This document shows, in pieces, positions 26,870 to 34,943 of a stretch of 43,093 nt of DNA (the stretch's first letter is position 1; the number at the start of each line of letters is the position of its first letter). Location of the stretch: contig CACWQW010000015.1 in assembly GCA_902763085.1 (NCBI GenBank), forward strand, positions 1 through 43,093. The letters are read 5' to 3'. Origin of the DNA: Dongibacter bovis (GTDB lineage Bacteria > Bacillota > Negativicutes > Selenomonadales > Selenomonadaceae). The notes under the pieces were generated by a model. That model worked only from the letters and a program-made list of their open reading frames with translations. It had not been told where the DNA came from and ran no database searches. Made by a program: the position numbers and the translations under genes.

Positions 26870-27132
26870 GGATATCATCTCCTTTCCGCCGCGAATCACC
26901 AACCAGCCTCGAATCCGTCCTGCCTCTCGCCGCCCGCAGGGCGGCAGGTGCCGAGCAGCGAGCGCAGCGCCGGTGCCTATGCGGAGGCTCGACGAGCCCA
27001 AAAACATCCTCCGTCCTCACTTGCCGACGCGAGCACCAAGCGCAGCGAGTCGTCCGGCACCTGCCGCCGCTCCCACCGCGAATCACCAACCAGCCTCGAA
27101 TCATCTCGCGTACCGCCGCTTCCCCAAACCAC
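26870..27132. repeat. Non-coding insert in the Pel-like operon: 27-bp direct repeat and long inverted repeat
   Basis: The 263 nt between the barrel gene and the GH114 gene is the only sizeable gap in this otherwise overlapping operon. Two identical 27-bp copies, 26889-26915 and 27076-27102, lie in direct orientation. Between them a perfect 14-bp inverted repeat (26940-26953 and 27055-27068, core GCGGCAGGTGCCG) and a GCCGCCC/GGGCGGC hairpin occur. The layout resembles a small palindromic element bounded by direct repeats, or a tandem duplication. No transposase is present. Confidence 0.6.
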
Positions 27133-29340
27133 TCACAGAGCGCGGCTATACCAAAAGGCAACCTCCCAGCCGTGATACCCAGCCGAGGCGGTATCGCGCC
27201 GCACGTACCGCTCGAGCGCGAGCGTGAGCTGTTCCTCCGGACGCGGCTGCCACTCCATGCCGACCATCAGCCCATAACGCGACCAAGCGCCGCGCTCCTC
27301 GCCGGGCACGACGAGCGTTCCATCCGCGCCCCCAAGTGGCAGACGGCGCTCGGCAGAGGCGCTGTTCCCGTTCACATGCTGATAGGAAAGTGCCGCTTGC
27401 CAATGAAGCTGCGGCAAGGCCGCGTGGCGCACGCCGACACAGGCGAACTGCTCGTAGACGCGCCCCGCCTCATAGCCCTGCTCGGCATCCGTGAAATCAA
27501 AGGCAAGATAATGGTAGTACTCATCGCGCGGTGCCACCTGCCGGTTGTACAGCCACTTGAGACCCCAAGTCTCACCATCACGGTACCGCACTTCCCCTGT
27601 GATCGGCGCCACCTCGCTGCCGCCCGCCAGCCAGCCATCGTAATCGAACGTCTCCTGCCGCGCCCAGCCTGTGCGCGTATGCCGCAGTCCGAGGAGCGAC
27701 TGCCACGCCTCGCCGATGTGCCGATACGAGACCTCCTGCGCGAGGATGCCGCCCGGATGCACGGACGCCCCCGGCGACTCCTTCGCGTAGTCATACGCCG
27801 CGCGCCACGTGTAGGCGAGTGACGCGTGCACCTCGTCGCGCTCCGTCGCGTGGTGCACCCACTCGACGGCTGGCGTGTACTCCCAGCCGACACCGAAGGA
27901 CGTCATCGCGGCGAGGCCGTCCGGCAGGACCGCCGCCTGGTAGACGCGGCTCTCGCCCGTCGGCACGTTCAGCGTGAAATGATAGCGCACGCCGTCGCGC
28001 GGATGGTCGTTATGCCAGGTGACAGCGAGCGTCGTATCCTGAAAGCCGTGCACCGCACCGCCCGTATAGCCAGAAACCGAGGAGACGTGCGCCGTACTCA
28101 AGCCGAAATCGACCATATGTCCTGCCTGCCGCCGGCTCGCGTAGTACGAGAGCGGCAGGGAAAGCTGATGTCCGGCGCGTCTGCCGCGCCAGCTGTAGTA
28201 CTCAAAGCCCATCTCGATGCCCCCTCCCTCGCCGAAATGAGCGAGGTCATCCGCGGCCTCCCGCTGCCAGTCCTCCGCACTCCGAAGGTCGCGCGCGGCC
28301 TCCGCCGCCCAGGCCGCCGCCTCGCGGTCGTAGTCCTCCGCCTCGGCGGCATCCTTTTCGCTTTGGGCGGCATCCTGCGCCGCCTCCTGCACGTCAGCCT
28401 CCGCCTGCGCTGCCTCCTGCTGCGCGTCCGCCGCCTCCATCGCCGCGTCCTCCGCCGCGCTCACGAGATCGTCGAGCTCTCCCTCCGCCTCATCGAGCGC
28501 TGCCTCCGACGCATCGAGCGACGAAGCGAGCGCGTCAAGCCAGCCGCGATAGGCGCTCTCGACCTCATCCCTGCGATCGGGAACCGCCGCGAGCGCCTCC
28601 GCAGCGAGGCGCTCCGCCTCCACGAGACGCCGCTGCTCATAGCCGACCGCCTCACACGCTGCGGCGACAGCGGCCGCCCGATCCTGCCGGGTCTTGATTT
28701 CCGCCTCCTCGACTGCCGCCTCGTACGCACTCTCCACGCTCGCGCTCTCCGCAGCAGCAGCCGACACATCAGCCCGCAGTGCCTCCACCTGCGGTGCGTA
28801 GTCGCTGACTGCCTGCTGCGCTTCCTGTGCGGCCTGCGCCTTTTCCTCTGCGGCGGCACGCGCCGTCACGAGCACCTGCTGCGCGTCTGCGAGCGCCTGG
28901 CGGCTGGCAGCGAGATGCTCCCGCGCCGCCGCGAGCGCGTGCGCTGCGTCCGCCTGTCCGGCCTGCGCCGCAGCGAGATTTTCCCGCGCTGAGCGCACGC
29001 CGTCCTGAGCCGCGCGCAGGGACTGCTGCGCCGCATGATAGTTCCGGATCGTCTCACGCGCCTCGCGCAGCGTCTGCACCTCGCCGAGCACGCCGTGCAG
29101 CACCTCATGGGAAGCCGCCGCAGCCACCGTCACGCGCAGCAGGCAGACGCAGGAAAAAGAGGCGATCAGGACCCCCTGCCGCAGCAAGGCCGCGCGCGCC
29201 TGCCGACTCCTGCGCGCGCGGGCCATGCGGCGCGTAAAGCGACGCGCGCCCTCCGCCGCCCGCGCACTCCCGCAAGCGGCCTCCCGCTCCTGCGCCACGC
29301 GCAGGCGCCGCTGCCGCGCCCTCCGCCGCGTCATCCTCAT
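27133..29340 (-). CDS. Large outer-membrane beta-barrel protein with long periplasmic coiled coil (Pel-like operon)
   Basis: This 735-residue protein has an unusual Arg-rich start (residues 1-53), a hydrophobic export segment (about 54-77, ..GVLIASFSCVCLLRVTVAAAASH), a continuous Ala/Glu/Gln-rich coiled coil (about 84-367) and a C-terminal part (about 375-735) of alternating amphipathic beta strands rich in aromatic girdle residues, typical of an outer-membrane barrel. Its ATG overlaps the pelG stop as ATGA, with AGGAGG 8 nt upstream, so it is translationally coupled to the Pel transporter. I infer that it carries the polysaccharide across periplasm and outer membrane, in place of the TPR-barrel PelB and the ring PelC, which are absent. 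A later start is possible but no Shine-Dalgarno sequence supports one. No named family is recognised. Confidence 0.8.
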   Translation of the reverse strand: MRMTRRRARQRRLRVAQEREAACGSARAAEGARRFTRRMARARRSRQARAALLRQGVLIASFSCVCLLRVTVAAAASHEVLHGVLGEVQTLREARETIRNYHAAQQSLRAAQDGVRSARENLAAAQAGQADAAHALAAAREHLAASRQALADAQQVLVTARAAAEEKAQAAQEAQQAVSDYAPQVEALRADVSAAAAESASVESAYEAAVEEAEIKTRQDRAAAVAAACEAVGYEQRRLVEAERLAAEALAAVPDRRDEVESAYRGWLDALASSLDASEAALDEAEGELDDLVSAAEDAAMEAADAQQEAAQAEADVQEAAQDAAQSEKDAAEAEDYDREAAAWAAEAARDLRSAEDWQREAADDLAHFGEGGGIEMGFEYYSWRGRRAGHQLSLPLSYYASRRQAGHMVDFGLSTAHVSSVSGYTGGAVHGFQDTTLAVTWHNDHPRDGVRYHFTLNVPTGESRVYQAAVLPDGLAAMTSFGVGWEYTPAVEWVHHATERDEVHASLAYTWRAAYDYAKESPGASVHPGGILAQEVSYRHIGEAWQSLLGLRHTRTGWARQETFDYDGWLAGGSEVAPITGEVRYRDGETWGLKWLYNRQVAPRDEYYHYLAFDFTDAEQGYEAGRVYEQFACVGVRHAALPQLHWQAALSYQHVNGNSASAERRLPLGGADGTLVVPGEERGAWSRYGLMVGMEWQPRPEEQLTLALERYVRRDTASAGYHGWEVAFWYSRAL

Positions 29341-30812
29341 GGCTCCGACCTCCTTTCCAGATCGACATAACGCGCGCCGTAGAGCCGCCGCGCCAAGCGT
29401 GTCAGCGGCCCGTGCGGCGGCCTGTAAAAGACTGGCTGCGCGCAATAGACATAGTAGTCAATACGCCGCGCGAAACGCGACAAATACTGCCAACCAGCGG
29501 CGAGCCCCAGCCCCGCAGCGAGGAAGAACGAAAAGCCATAGCCGGCCGCGCCGAGAAACGATTCTCCCAGAATCCCCAGGATCACGTTCGCCGCGAGGAA
29601 TCCCACCGCCGTGCGCAGCACGAACCTCTGAACATCAAAATACATGAGCAGCACGAAGAGCAGCTGCAAAATGCCCGTGAAGAACGCCGCGAAGAGCAGC
29701 ACATCGTAGAGGCTCACGAGATGGTAGTCCACCCCCGCCAGGGAGAGGACATAGCCGCCGAGCGCGAGAAAAACCAGCGTAAAGACGAACTGGAACTCAA
29801 CGACCTGCCGCAGCTCGAACCAGAGCGTATAGACGAGCTCCCGCCGCGCGTCCTCGATCTCGCGCAGATTCCCCCGCCGCGTGATCGCGTCGAAATACGC
29901 CGCGTATTTCTCATAGAACCGCGTCTCCGCCGCCACGACGAAGAGCACCATGAGCGGCAGGATCGAGAGGAACGCGAAAAACGTCACCGCGTCATACCCC
30001 GGCGCGCAGCGGTACGTCCCCGCCACCGTCACGCCCCACGGCCCCAGCCAGACGAGGAAATTCGGCAAAAAGATGCCGCCCGTGTAGAAAAGCGCTGAGA
30101 AAAAGAGCCGCCAATGGCGCTCGAAGTACGGCAGGAACGCGAAATGCTGCCCGTCCCGCGGCAGGCCGAAGCACTGCGCGATATGCACGAAAAAGAGGCA
30201 GACGAGCAGGCCCATGCCGACATCCATCGAGAGCAGCGCGGCGCGTACCGGCGCGAGCCAGCCTGCCGTGAGCAGCCCCGCGCAGAGTGCGACGCTCAGG
30301 GAGACGCTCGCGGCAAAGCCCGCGAGCAGACGCCGGAATTTCTTGATGGCCGTGAGATACACGCTCTGCGTCCAGATGAGCAGGAGCTCGAGGAAAAAGA
30401 CATCGGTGAGCGCGACCTCCGCAAAGCCGAGCGGCGACGCGGCGAAAAACGCCACGGCTCCCGCGCTCCCAAACAGCGTGAGCAGCGCGCCCATGCCAAA
30501 GAGCGACGCCGTCACATCCCTGTAATGGCCGACGGAGAGGCAATCCGCGAGATAGCGCGTGAGCACCATCGTGAAACCGCTCGAGAGGATCTGCGAGAAA
30601 ACGAACACATAGGCGACCGACGCCACGAAAAGCAGGGAGTCCGCCTCCGCCACGCCGTGCAGGGAAAAAAGCAGCTGCACCGCGAGCACCATGCCCGTCA
30701 TGAGCAGGAATGGCCCCGCCGTAACGACCGCAGAATACGTATACGCCTTGATATGGCCCGTCGCCGTCCGCGCACGGAACAGCTTCTTGAGCTCGAAACC
30801 AACGCCTGCCAT
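29337..30812 (-). CDS. pelG: Pel exopolysaccharide transporter PelG
   Basis: This 491-residue inner-membrane protein has about 12 hydrophobic helices and the PelG start MAGVGFELKKLFRARTATGHIKAYTYSAVVTAGPFLLM, with FSQILSSGFTMVLTRYLAD further on. PelG belongs to the MOP flippase superfamily and is taken to move the Pel polymer across the inner membrane with PelD, PelE and PelF. The ATG overlaps the pelF stop (TGATG), and its stop overlaps the start of the barrel gene (ATGA), which implies tightly linked production. Confidence 0.93.
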   Translation of the reverse strand: MAGVGFELKKLFRARTATGHIKAYTYSAVVTAGPFLLMTGMVLAVQLLFSLHGVAEADSLLFVASVAYVFVFSQILSSGFTMVLTRYLADCLSVGHYRDVTASLFGMGALLTLFGSAGAVAFFAASPLGFAEVALTDVFFLELLLIWTQSVYLTAIKKFRRLLAGFAASVSLSVALCAGLLTAGWLAPVRAALLSMDVGMGLLVCLFFVHIAQCFGLPRDGQHFAFLPYFERHWRLFFSALFYTGGIFLPNFLVWLGPWGVTVAGTYRCAPGYDAVTFFAFLSILPLMVLFVVAAETRFYEKYAAYFDAITRRGNLREIEDARRELVYTLWFELRQVVEFQFVFTLVFLALGGYVLSLAGVDYHLVSLYDVLLFAAFFTGILQLLFVLLMYFDVQRFVLRTAVGFLAANVILGILGESFLGAAGYGFSFFLAAGLGLAAGWQYLSRFARRIDYYVYCAQPVFYRPPHGPLTRLARRLYGARYVDLERRSEP

Positions 30813-32236
30813 CAGCGCCTCACCTGCCCTTCCTCCTCATAAATGCGCCGGTACGACGCGATGAAATGCTCATACGTATAGCCGCGGCGGCAGCGCTCAT
30901 AGCCGACGGCCGCCATCTCTTTCCGCAGCTTATAGTCGCGCGCGAGCCGCAGGATCTCCCGCGCCATCGCCTCGTAGTCCATTGGCGCGACGACCGCGCC
31001 CGCCGCGCCGAGCGCATCCGTGCTGTCGCCGTAGATGAGCTCGCGGCAGCAGCCGACATCCGTCGTCACATACGGGCGGTGCGCGGCAAAGCCCTCAAGC
31101 ACTGAGAGCGGCTGCCCCTCGCTGATGCTCGAGAGCACAAGCACATCCATGCGCGGCAGATAGGCCGCGACATCGATGGAGCCCGTGAACGTGACGCCCT
31201 CGATGCCGAGCGTTTCCACCGTGCGTTTGCAAAGCGCAACATATTCAGGATCTTCCTCCACATTGCCCATCACATAGAGCTCCGTCTCCGGCATCGCGCG
31301 GTGCACGAGGAAAAATGCGCGCAGGAGCGTCACGATGTCCTTGATGGGCACGACGCGCACGACCGCGCCGATGACGATCGGCCCCGCGTGCTCCGTGAGC
31401 TCGGGGATGGCGGCAAAGCGCTCCATGTGGATGCCGTTCGGCACGACGCCGATCTTTTTAGGATCGCAGCCGAGCTCCGCCTCGATCTTCGCGTTGTGCT
31501 CGAAGAGCGTATAAACATGGTCTGCCGACGCGTAGGCGAGCTGCGCGAGATGGTAGAAATAGCGGATCCAAATGGATTTGAAATCGCCCTTCGCCCAGTC
31601 GCTCTTGATGATCTCCGCCTCGCGCTCGCGCGAGTAGATGCCGTGCTCCGTGATCATGAACGGCTTCCCGTAGAGCAGCGCCGCCATGCCGCCGACGGCG
31701 CCGCAGTAGCCCGTCGCGACGCTGTGATAGACATCCGCCTCCGGCAGCGGCTGGCGCAGCAGGAAAAAGAGCGGCAGCAGCATCGAGCGCAGCGTCCAGA
31801 AATAATCCGTAAAGGGCAGATAGCTGTACCGCTCGCGGTAGACGCGTGCGATCACATCGAAAAAGTCGCTCGTCATGAAAAGGTCGAGTGGGCTTTTCCA
31901 GTCCCTGCGCCGCAGGATGCGCGCGAGAGCCGGCAGCCCGAGGGGCTCCTCGCCGCTCACGAGCGCGAAGAGCGTCTCCCGCTCCTCCGACGACAGTGCC
32001 TCCGCGCGCATGCCGGAGGACGGCAGGCGCAGGATCTCGTCGAGGAAGACCTCCTGGATGCCCTTGCAGTTCTCCGGAAAGCGATACTGATAATGTCCGC
32101 GATCCTTCGCCTCCGCGCCGATGGAATAGATGAAGAACTCATACTCCGGCAGCCCCTCCATGAGCATCTGCACCCACGAGGAAACGCCGCCGACCACATA
32201 GGGATAGGAGCCCTCCGTCAGGAGACAAATCCTCAT
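30812..32236 (-). CDS. pelF: Pel glycosyltransferase PelF (GT4)
   Basis: This 474-residue cytoplasmic GT-B glycosyltransferase is the predicted polymerase of the Pel backbone (in Pseudomonas it uses UDP-GalNAc/UDP-GlcNAc). It starts MRICLLTEGSYPYVVGGVSSWVQ, the PelF signature, and has GYCGAVGGMAALLYGKPFMITEHGIYSRERE, VPNGIHMERF and the GT4 EX7E motif in SEGQPLSVLEGF. I use the ATG at 32234-32236, 7 nt after AGGAGG and overlapping the previous stop as TGATG; a GTG one codon earlier is less likely. Confidence 0.93.
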   Translation of the reverse strand: MRICLLTEGSYPYVVGGVSSWVQMLMEGLPEYEFFIYSIGAEAKDRGHYQYRFPENCKGIQEVFLDEILRLPSSGMRAEALSSEERETLFALVSGEEPLGLPALARILRRRDWKSPLDLFMTSDFFDVIARVYRERYSYLPFTDYFWTLRSMLLPLFFLLRQPLPEADVYHSVATGYCGAVGGMAALLYGKPFMITEHGIYSREREAEIIKSDWAKGDFKSIWIRYFYHLAQLAYASADHVYTLFEHNAKIEAELGCDPKKIGVVPNGIHMERFAAIPELTEHAGPIVIGAVVRVVPIKDIVTLLRAFFLVHRAMPETELYVMGNVEEDPEYVALCKRTVETLGIEGVTFTGSIDVAAYLPRMDVLVLSSISEGQPLSVLEGFAAHRPYVTTDVGCCRELIYGDSTDALGAAGAVVAPMDYEAMAREILRLARDYKLRKEMAAVGYERCRRGYTYEHFIASYRRIYEEEGQVRR

Positions 32237-34068
32237 CACGCATCCTCCTCCGTCCGCCAGTAGAGACGCGCCGCCTCGCCCGTCAGGCGCACGAGGTAGA
32301 CGCTCTCCGCCACGGGCTCCGCCGTGCAGCCCTCCGCGTGATCGAGCACGCGGGAGGAGCGCAGCAGGAACCGCGCCTCGCCCGCGTGATTCCAGGCGTG
32401 GAGCTCCAGATACGCGGGCGTCCGCTTCACGCGGTAATCAAGCGAGAAATAATCATCGAAATACGGCAGGCTCTCCGAGGCCGTCACCGGCGTGAGCCAC
32501 GGGCAGGCGGCACTCATATCGCCGAGGAACGCCTCCATGCCCTGCTGCAGCTGCGCCCAGGTCTTGTCGCGGCTCTCCTCATAGAACATCTCATCCGGAT
32601 GGACGAAGTGAGAGAACACGCCCAGCTCGTTGACGAGGCTGTACACCGCCCACTGCGTAGGTCCGTCGGGCGCGTAACCCGCCGAGACGCGCGGGATCGC
32701 ATACGTGCCGTCCTGTCCGCGCGCGTAGTCCTGATAGTAGTTTTCCGGCGACAGCCCGTCGTAAAGCGACGCGAAAATCTGCACATCCGGCAGCGCCTCG
32801 CGCACGGCCGCATAGCCCTCAGGACTCAGGATATTCGAGGGCGGCACATACGTGCGGAACGCATAGCCGGGATAGAGCTCGCTGACATACCTGCCGAGCT
32901 CGCGCATCGCCTCCGTCATGTCCGCCTGACTCTCCCAGGGCACGTACTCGAGCTCTCCCTGGCCGTAGCCCGCGGGCGCGAGCGACTGATGATTGTAGCC
33001 GTGCAGACCGAGCTCGCCGCCCATCTTGAGCAGCTCGCGTCCGTAGACGATGACATTGTCGCGCGCGGCGCGGCCGTCGAGCGGACGGAACGGCCCCTTG
33101 ACCTGATCATTATACGTCTCGATGATGAGGCCCGTGTACTTGAGATCGAAGCGCCTGGCATTCTCCTGCATCCACGGCCACCAGTTCTCACGGTAAAACT
33201 CCGCCGTAGAGAGTCCCGTCTCATCATAGATTTTAGAAAAATCCCCCTCCGGCGTCGGCGCGGGGAAATCATCGATGAAAAAGAGCTTCACGCCGACCAC
33301 GGGATAGATGGCATCCTCGCCGCAGTGCGCGAGCATCGCGGCGAGCACGCCGCGGTTCGTCTTGTCGTCGCGCTCCGCGCCGTTGTAGGCGATGATCTCG
33401 CCCGCGCCGTACGCATGGTGCCAGAGCAGCGGCACGCCCGCCGCGCTCTCCATATCGGCCACAGCATCCGGCGCGAGCGTGACCGCGTCAGCCGTCGTCG
33501 CGTAGATGCCGTTATCGAACGTCTTGCCCCGGACGCCGACGAGGAAGTCCGCAGGAAACCGCACGCCCGGCGTATCGGCCGCGCCGCCAAGGGAGGCAAT
33601 CCCGAGCGCGCCGAGCGTCTCAGCCGTGAGCGGCGCCGTATCATCCGCCGCCTCCAGGCGCTGCGTGAAAAGCACCGTGCCGCCCGACGCCGCGTAGGAG
33701 AGCGCCGCGGAAAGCGACGCCGCCGCACCGACGCGCCCCGAGGCGAAGATGACGCCGCGCGTCTCCTGCGGGATCTCGACCGCGTCACTCAGCGGATAGC
33801 TCTCATAATCCTTCTTCTGCTCCGCGAGCAGCCGCTCGACATTGTGGCGCGCGAACATGCTCGCGACCTCCTCCGGATCGTAGAAAATGAGATAGCGATC
33901 CCGCGCGATCTCGTCCGCCTCCGCCCAAGGCTGCTGCTTCGCCCGCTCGACGGCGGCGAAATTGCGCAGCGCCCCAAGGCGCAGGAAACCGTCCATACGC
34001 AAATATTGGAAGAAGCAGCCGAGCAGCAGCACCGCGAGGAAAATCAGTAACATGCCCTTTTTATTCAT
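32236..34068 (-). CDS. DUF2194 protein, membrane-anchored PelA-type deacetylase analogue
   Basis: This 610-residue protein has one N-terminal membrane anchor (MLLIFLAVLLLGCFFQYL) and an extracytoplasmic body. A Rossmann/glutaminase-like N-terminal half is followed by a deacetylase-like barrel with FFIDDFPAP (NodB-like metal/base Asp pair) and LHGYNHQSL (H-x3-H metal site). DUF2194 proteins occur beside pelF and pelG in Firmicutes, where the deacetylase is called PelA-DA. It would remove acetyl groups from Pel and make it cationic. The stop and start overlap both neighbours (ATGA with pelE, TGATG with pelF). It lacks the GH domain of Pseudomonas PelA, which here is a separate gene. Confidence 0.8.
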   Translation of the reverse strand: MNKKGMLLIFLAVLLLGCFFQYLRMDGFLRLGALRNFAAVERAKQQPWAEADEIARDRYLIFYDPEEVASMFARHNVERLLAEQKKDYESYPLSDAVEIPQETRGVIFASGRVGAAASLSAALSYAASGGTVLFTQRLEAADDTAPLTAETLGALGIASLGGAADTPGVRFPADFLVGVRGKTFDNGIYATTADAVTLAPDAVADMESAAGVPLLWHHAYGAGEIIAYNGAERDDKTNRGVLAAMLAHCGEDAIYPVVGVKLFFIDDFPAPTPEGDFSKIYDETGLSTAEFYRENWWPWMQENARRFDLKYTGLIIETYNDQVKGPFRPLDGRAARDNVIVYGRELLKMGGELGLHGYNHQSLAPAGYGQGELEYVPWESQADMTEAMRELGRYVSELYPGYAFRTYVPPSNILSPEGYAAVREALPDVQIFASLYDGLSPENYYQDYARGQDGTYAIPRVSAGYAPDGPTQWAVYSLVNELGVFSHFVHPDEMFYEESRDKTWAQLQQGMEAFLGDMSAACPWLTPVTASESLPYFDDYFSLDYRVKRTPAYLELHAWNHAGEARFLLRSSRVLDHAEGCTAEPVAESVYLVRLTGEAARLYWRTEEDA

Positions 34069-34943
34069 GCGTCTCTCCTATCCCAATAGCGAATGGCCGC
34101 GAGCGCGTCGGCGGAAAGGCGGCAGGGCAGCGCCTTGAGCGCCTGCACGGCCGCCGCCATGCGCTCTGGCTGCCGCCGCGCGAGCGCGAGCCGCAGCGCA
34201 AAGAGGCACGGCCCCTCCTCCCCCGGATGCTGCTTTGCATAGTCTCGGAGCACCGCCTCCGCCTGCTCGTACGCCCCGGACGCGAGCAGCTGCCGCAGCG
34301 CCTGTTCAAAATAAAGCGTGCTCTCAGGATGCGCCTTGGCGAGCGCCGCGAGCGCCGAAAGCAATGCCCCGCGCTTCTCGCGCCGCGACGCCTCGTCGCC
34401 GCTGCCGCTCGCGAGGAACGCCTCGAGCGTCTCCGCGTAGCGACGGAGCAGCGGCTCGTCATCCGCCCCCGCCGCCTGCAGCCGCTGCTCGAGCGCGTAG
34501 AGCTCCGCCGCGAGCTTCTCCGTGCGCGCCGTCATCAGCGACACGGCGTAGTAGGCGATCTCGCGATCCTTGTCGTGCACGGCCTGCCGGAGCACGGCCT
34601 CGTTGTTCACGACCTCCTGCTTGATGGCATCGGTGAAGAGCCTGCGCCGCAGGCGTGCATCCCCGAGCAGATACGTATCCTGGAGCGGCACGATATCCGC
34701 CTGATACGCAAGCGGCTCGAGCGAGATCAGCCCCCGCTGCGGCTCCCGCTCATAGAGCGGCAGCGCTCCTATATGCAGCAGGCAGCAGGCGATGTGCCAG
34801 ACCGCAAGAATCGCGAGGCCGAAAAACGGCAGCAGGAACACCAGAAGCGTCTCCGTCGCTGCCTGAAGCCGCGGCAGGCGCCGCGCTGCCAGGAGCGCGT
34901 ACGCTGCCGTGAGCAGGAGATGGAGAGCCAGACCCAGCATCAT
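34065..34943 (-). CDS. pelE: PelE-like membrane protein with helical repeats
   Basis: This 292-residue protein has two N-terminal membrane helices (about residues 1-20 and 33-58) and a cytoplasmic alpha-helical, TPR-like part (about 120-285, with repeated Ala/Leu-rich helices such as YFEQALRQLLASGAYEQAEAVL). PelE of Pseudomonas has the same plan and links PelD, PelF and PelG in the inner-membrane complex. Sequence similarity of PelE proteins is low, so the name rests mainly on architecture and on the position between pelD (ATGA overlap) and the deacetylase gene (ATGA overlap). Confidence 0.75.
   Translation of the reverse strand: MMLGLALHLLLTAAYALLAARRLPRLQAATETLLVFLLPFFGLAILAVWHIACCLLHIGALPLYEREPQRGLISLEPLAYQADIVPLQDTYLLGDARLRRRLFTDAIKQEVVNNEAVLRQAVHDKDREIAYYAVSLMTARTEKLAAELYALEQRLQAAGADDEPLLRRYAETLEAFLASGSGDEASRREKRGALLSALAALAKAHPESTLYFEQALRQLLASGAYEQAEAVLRDYAKQHPGEEGPCLFALRLALARRQPERMAAAVQALKALPCRLSADALAAIRYWDRRDA

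Noticed and set aside
26870..27132. N-terminal extension of the GH114 protein (start at 27007)
   Set aside because: The longer frame covers repeat sequence, and a clear lipoprotein signal with a well-spaced Shine-Dalgarno sequence starts at 26869.
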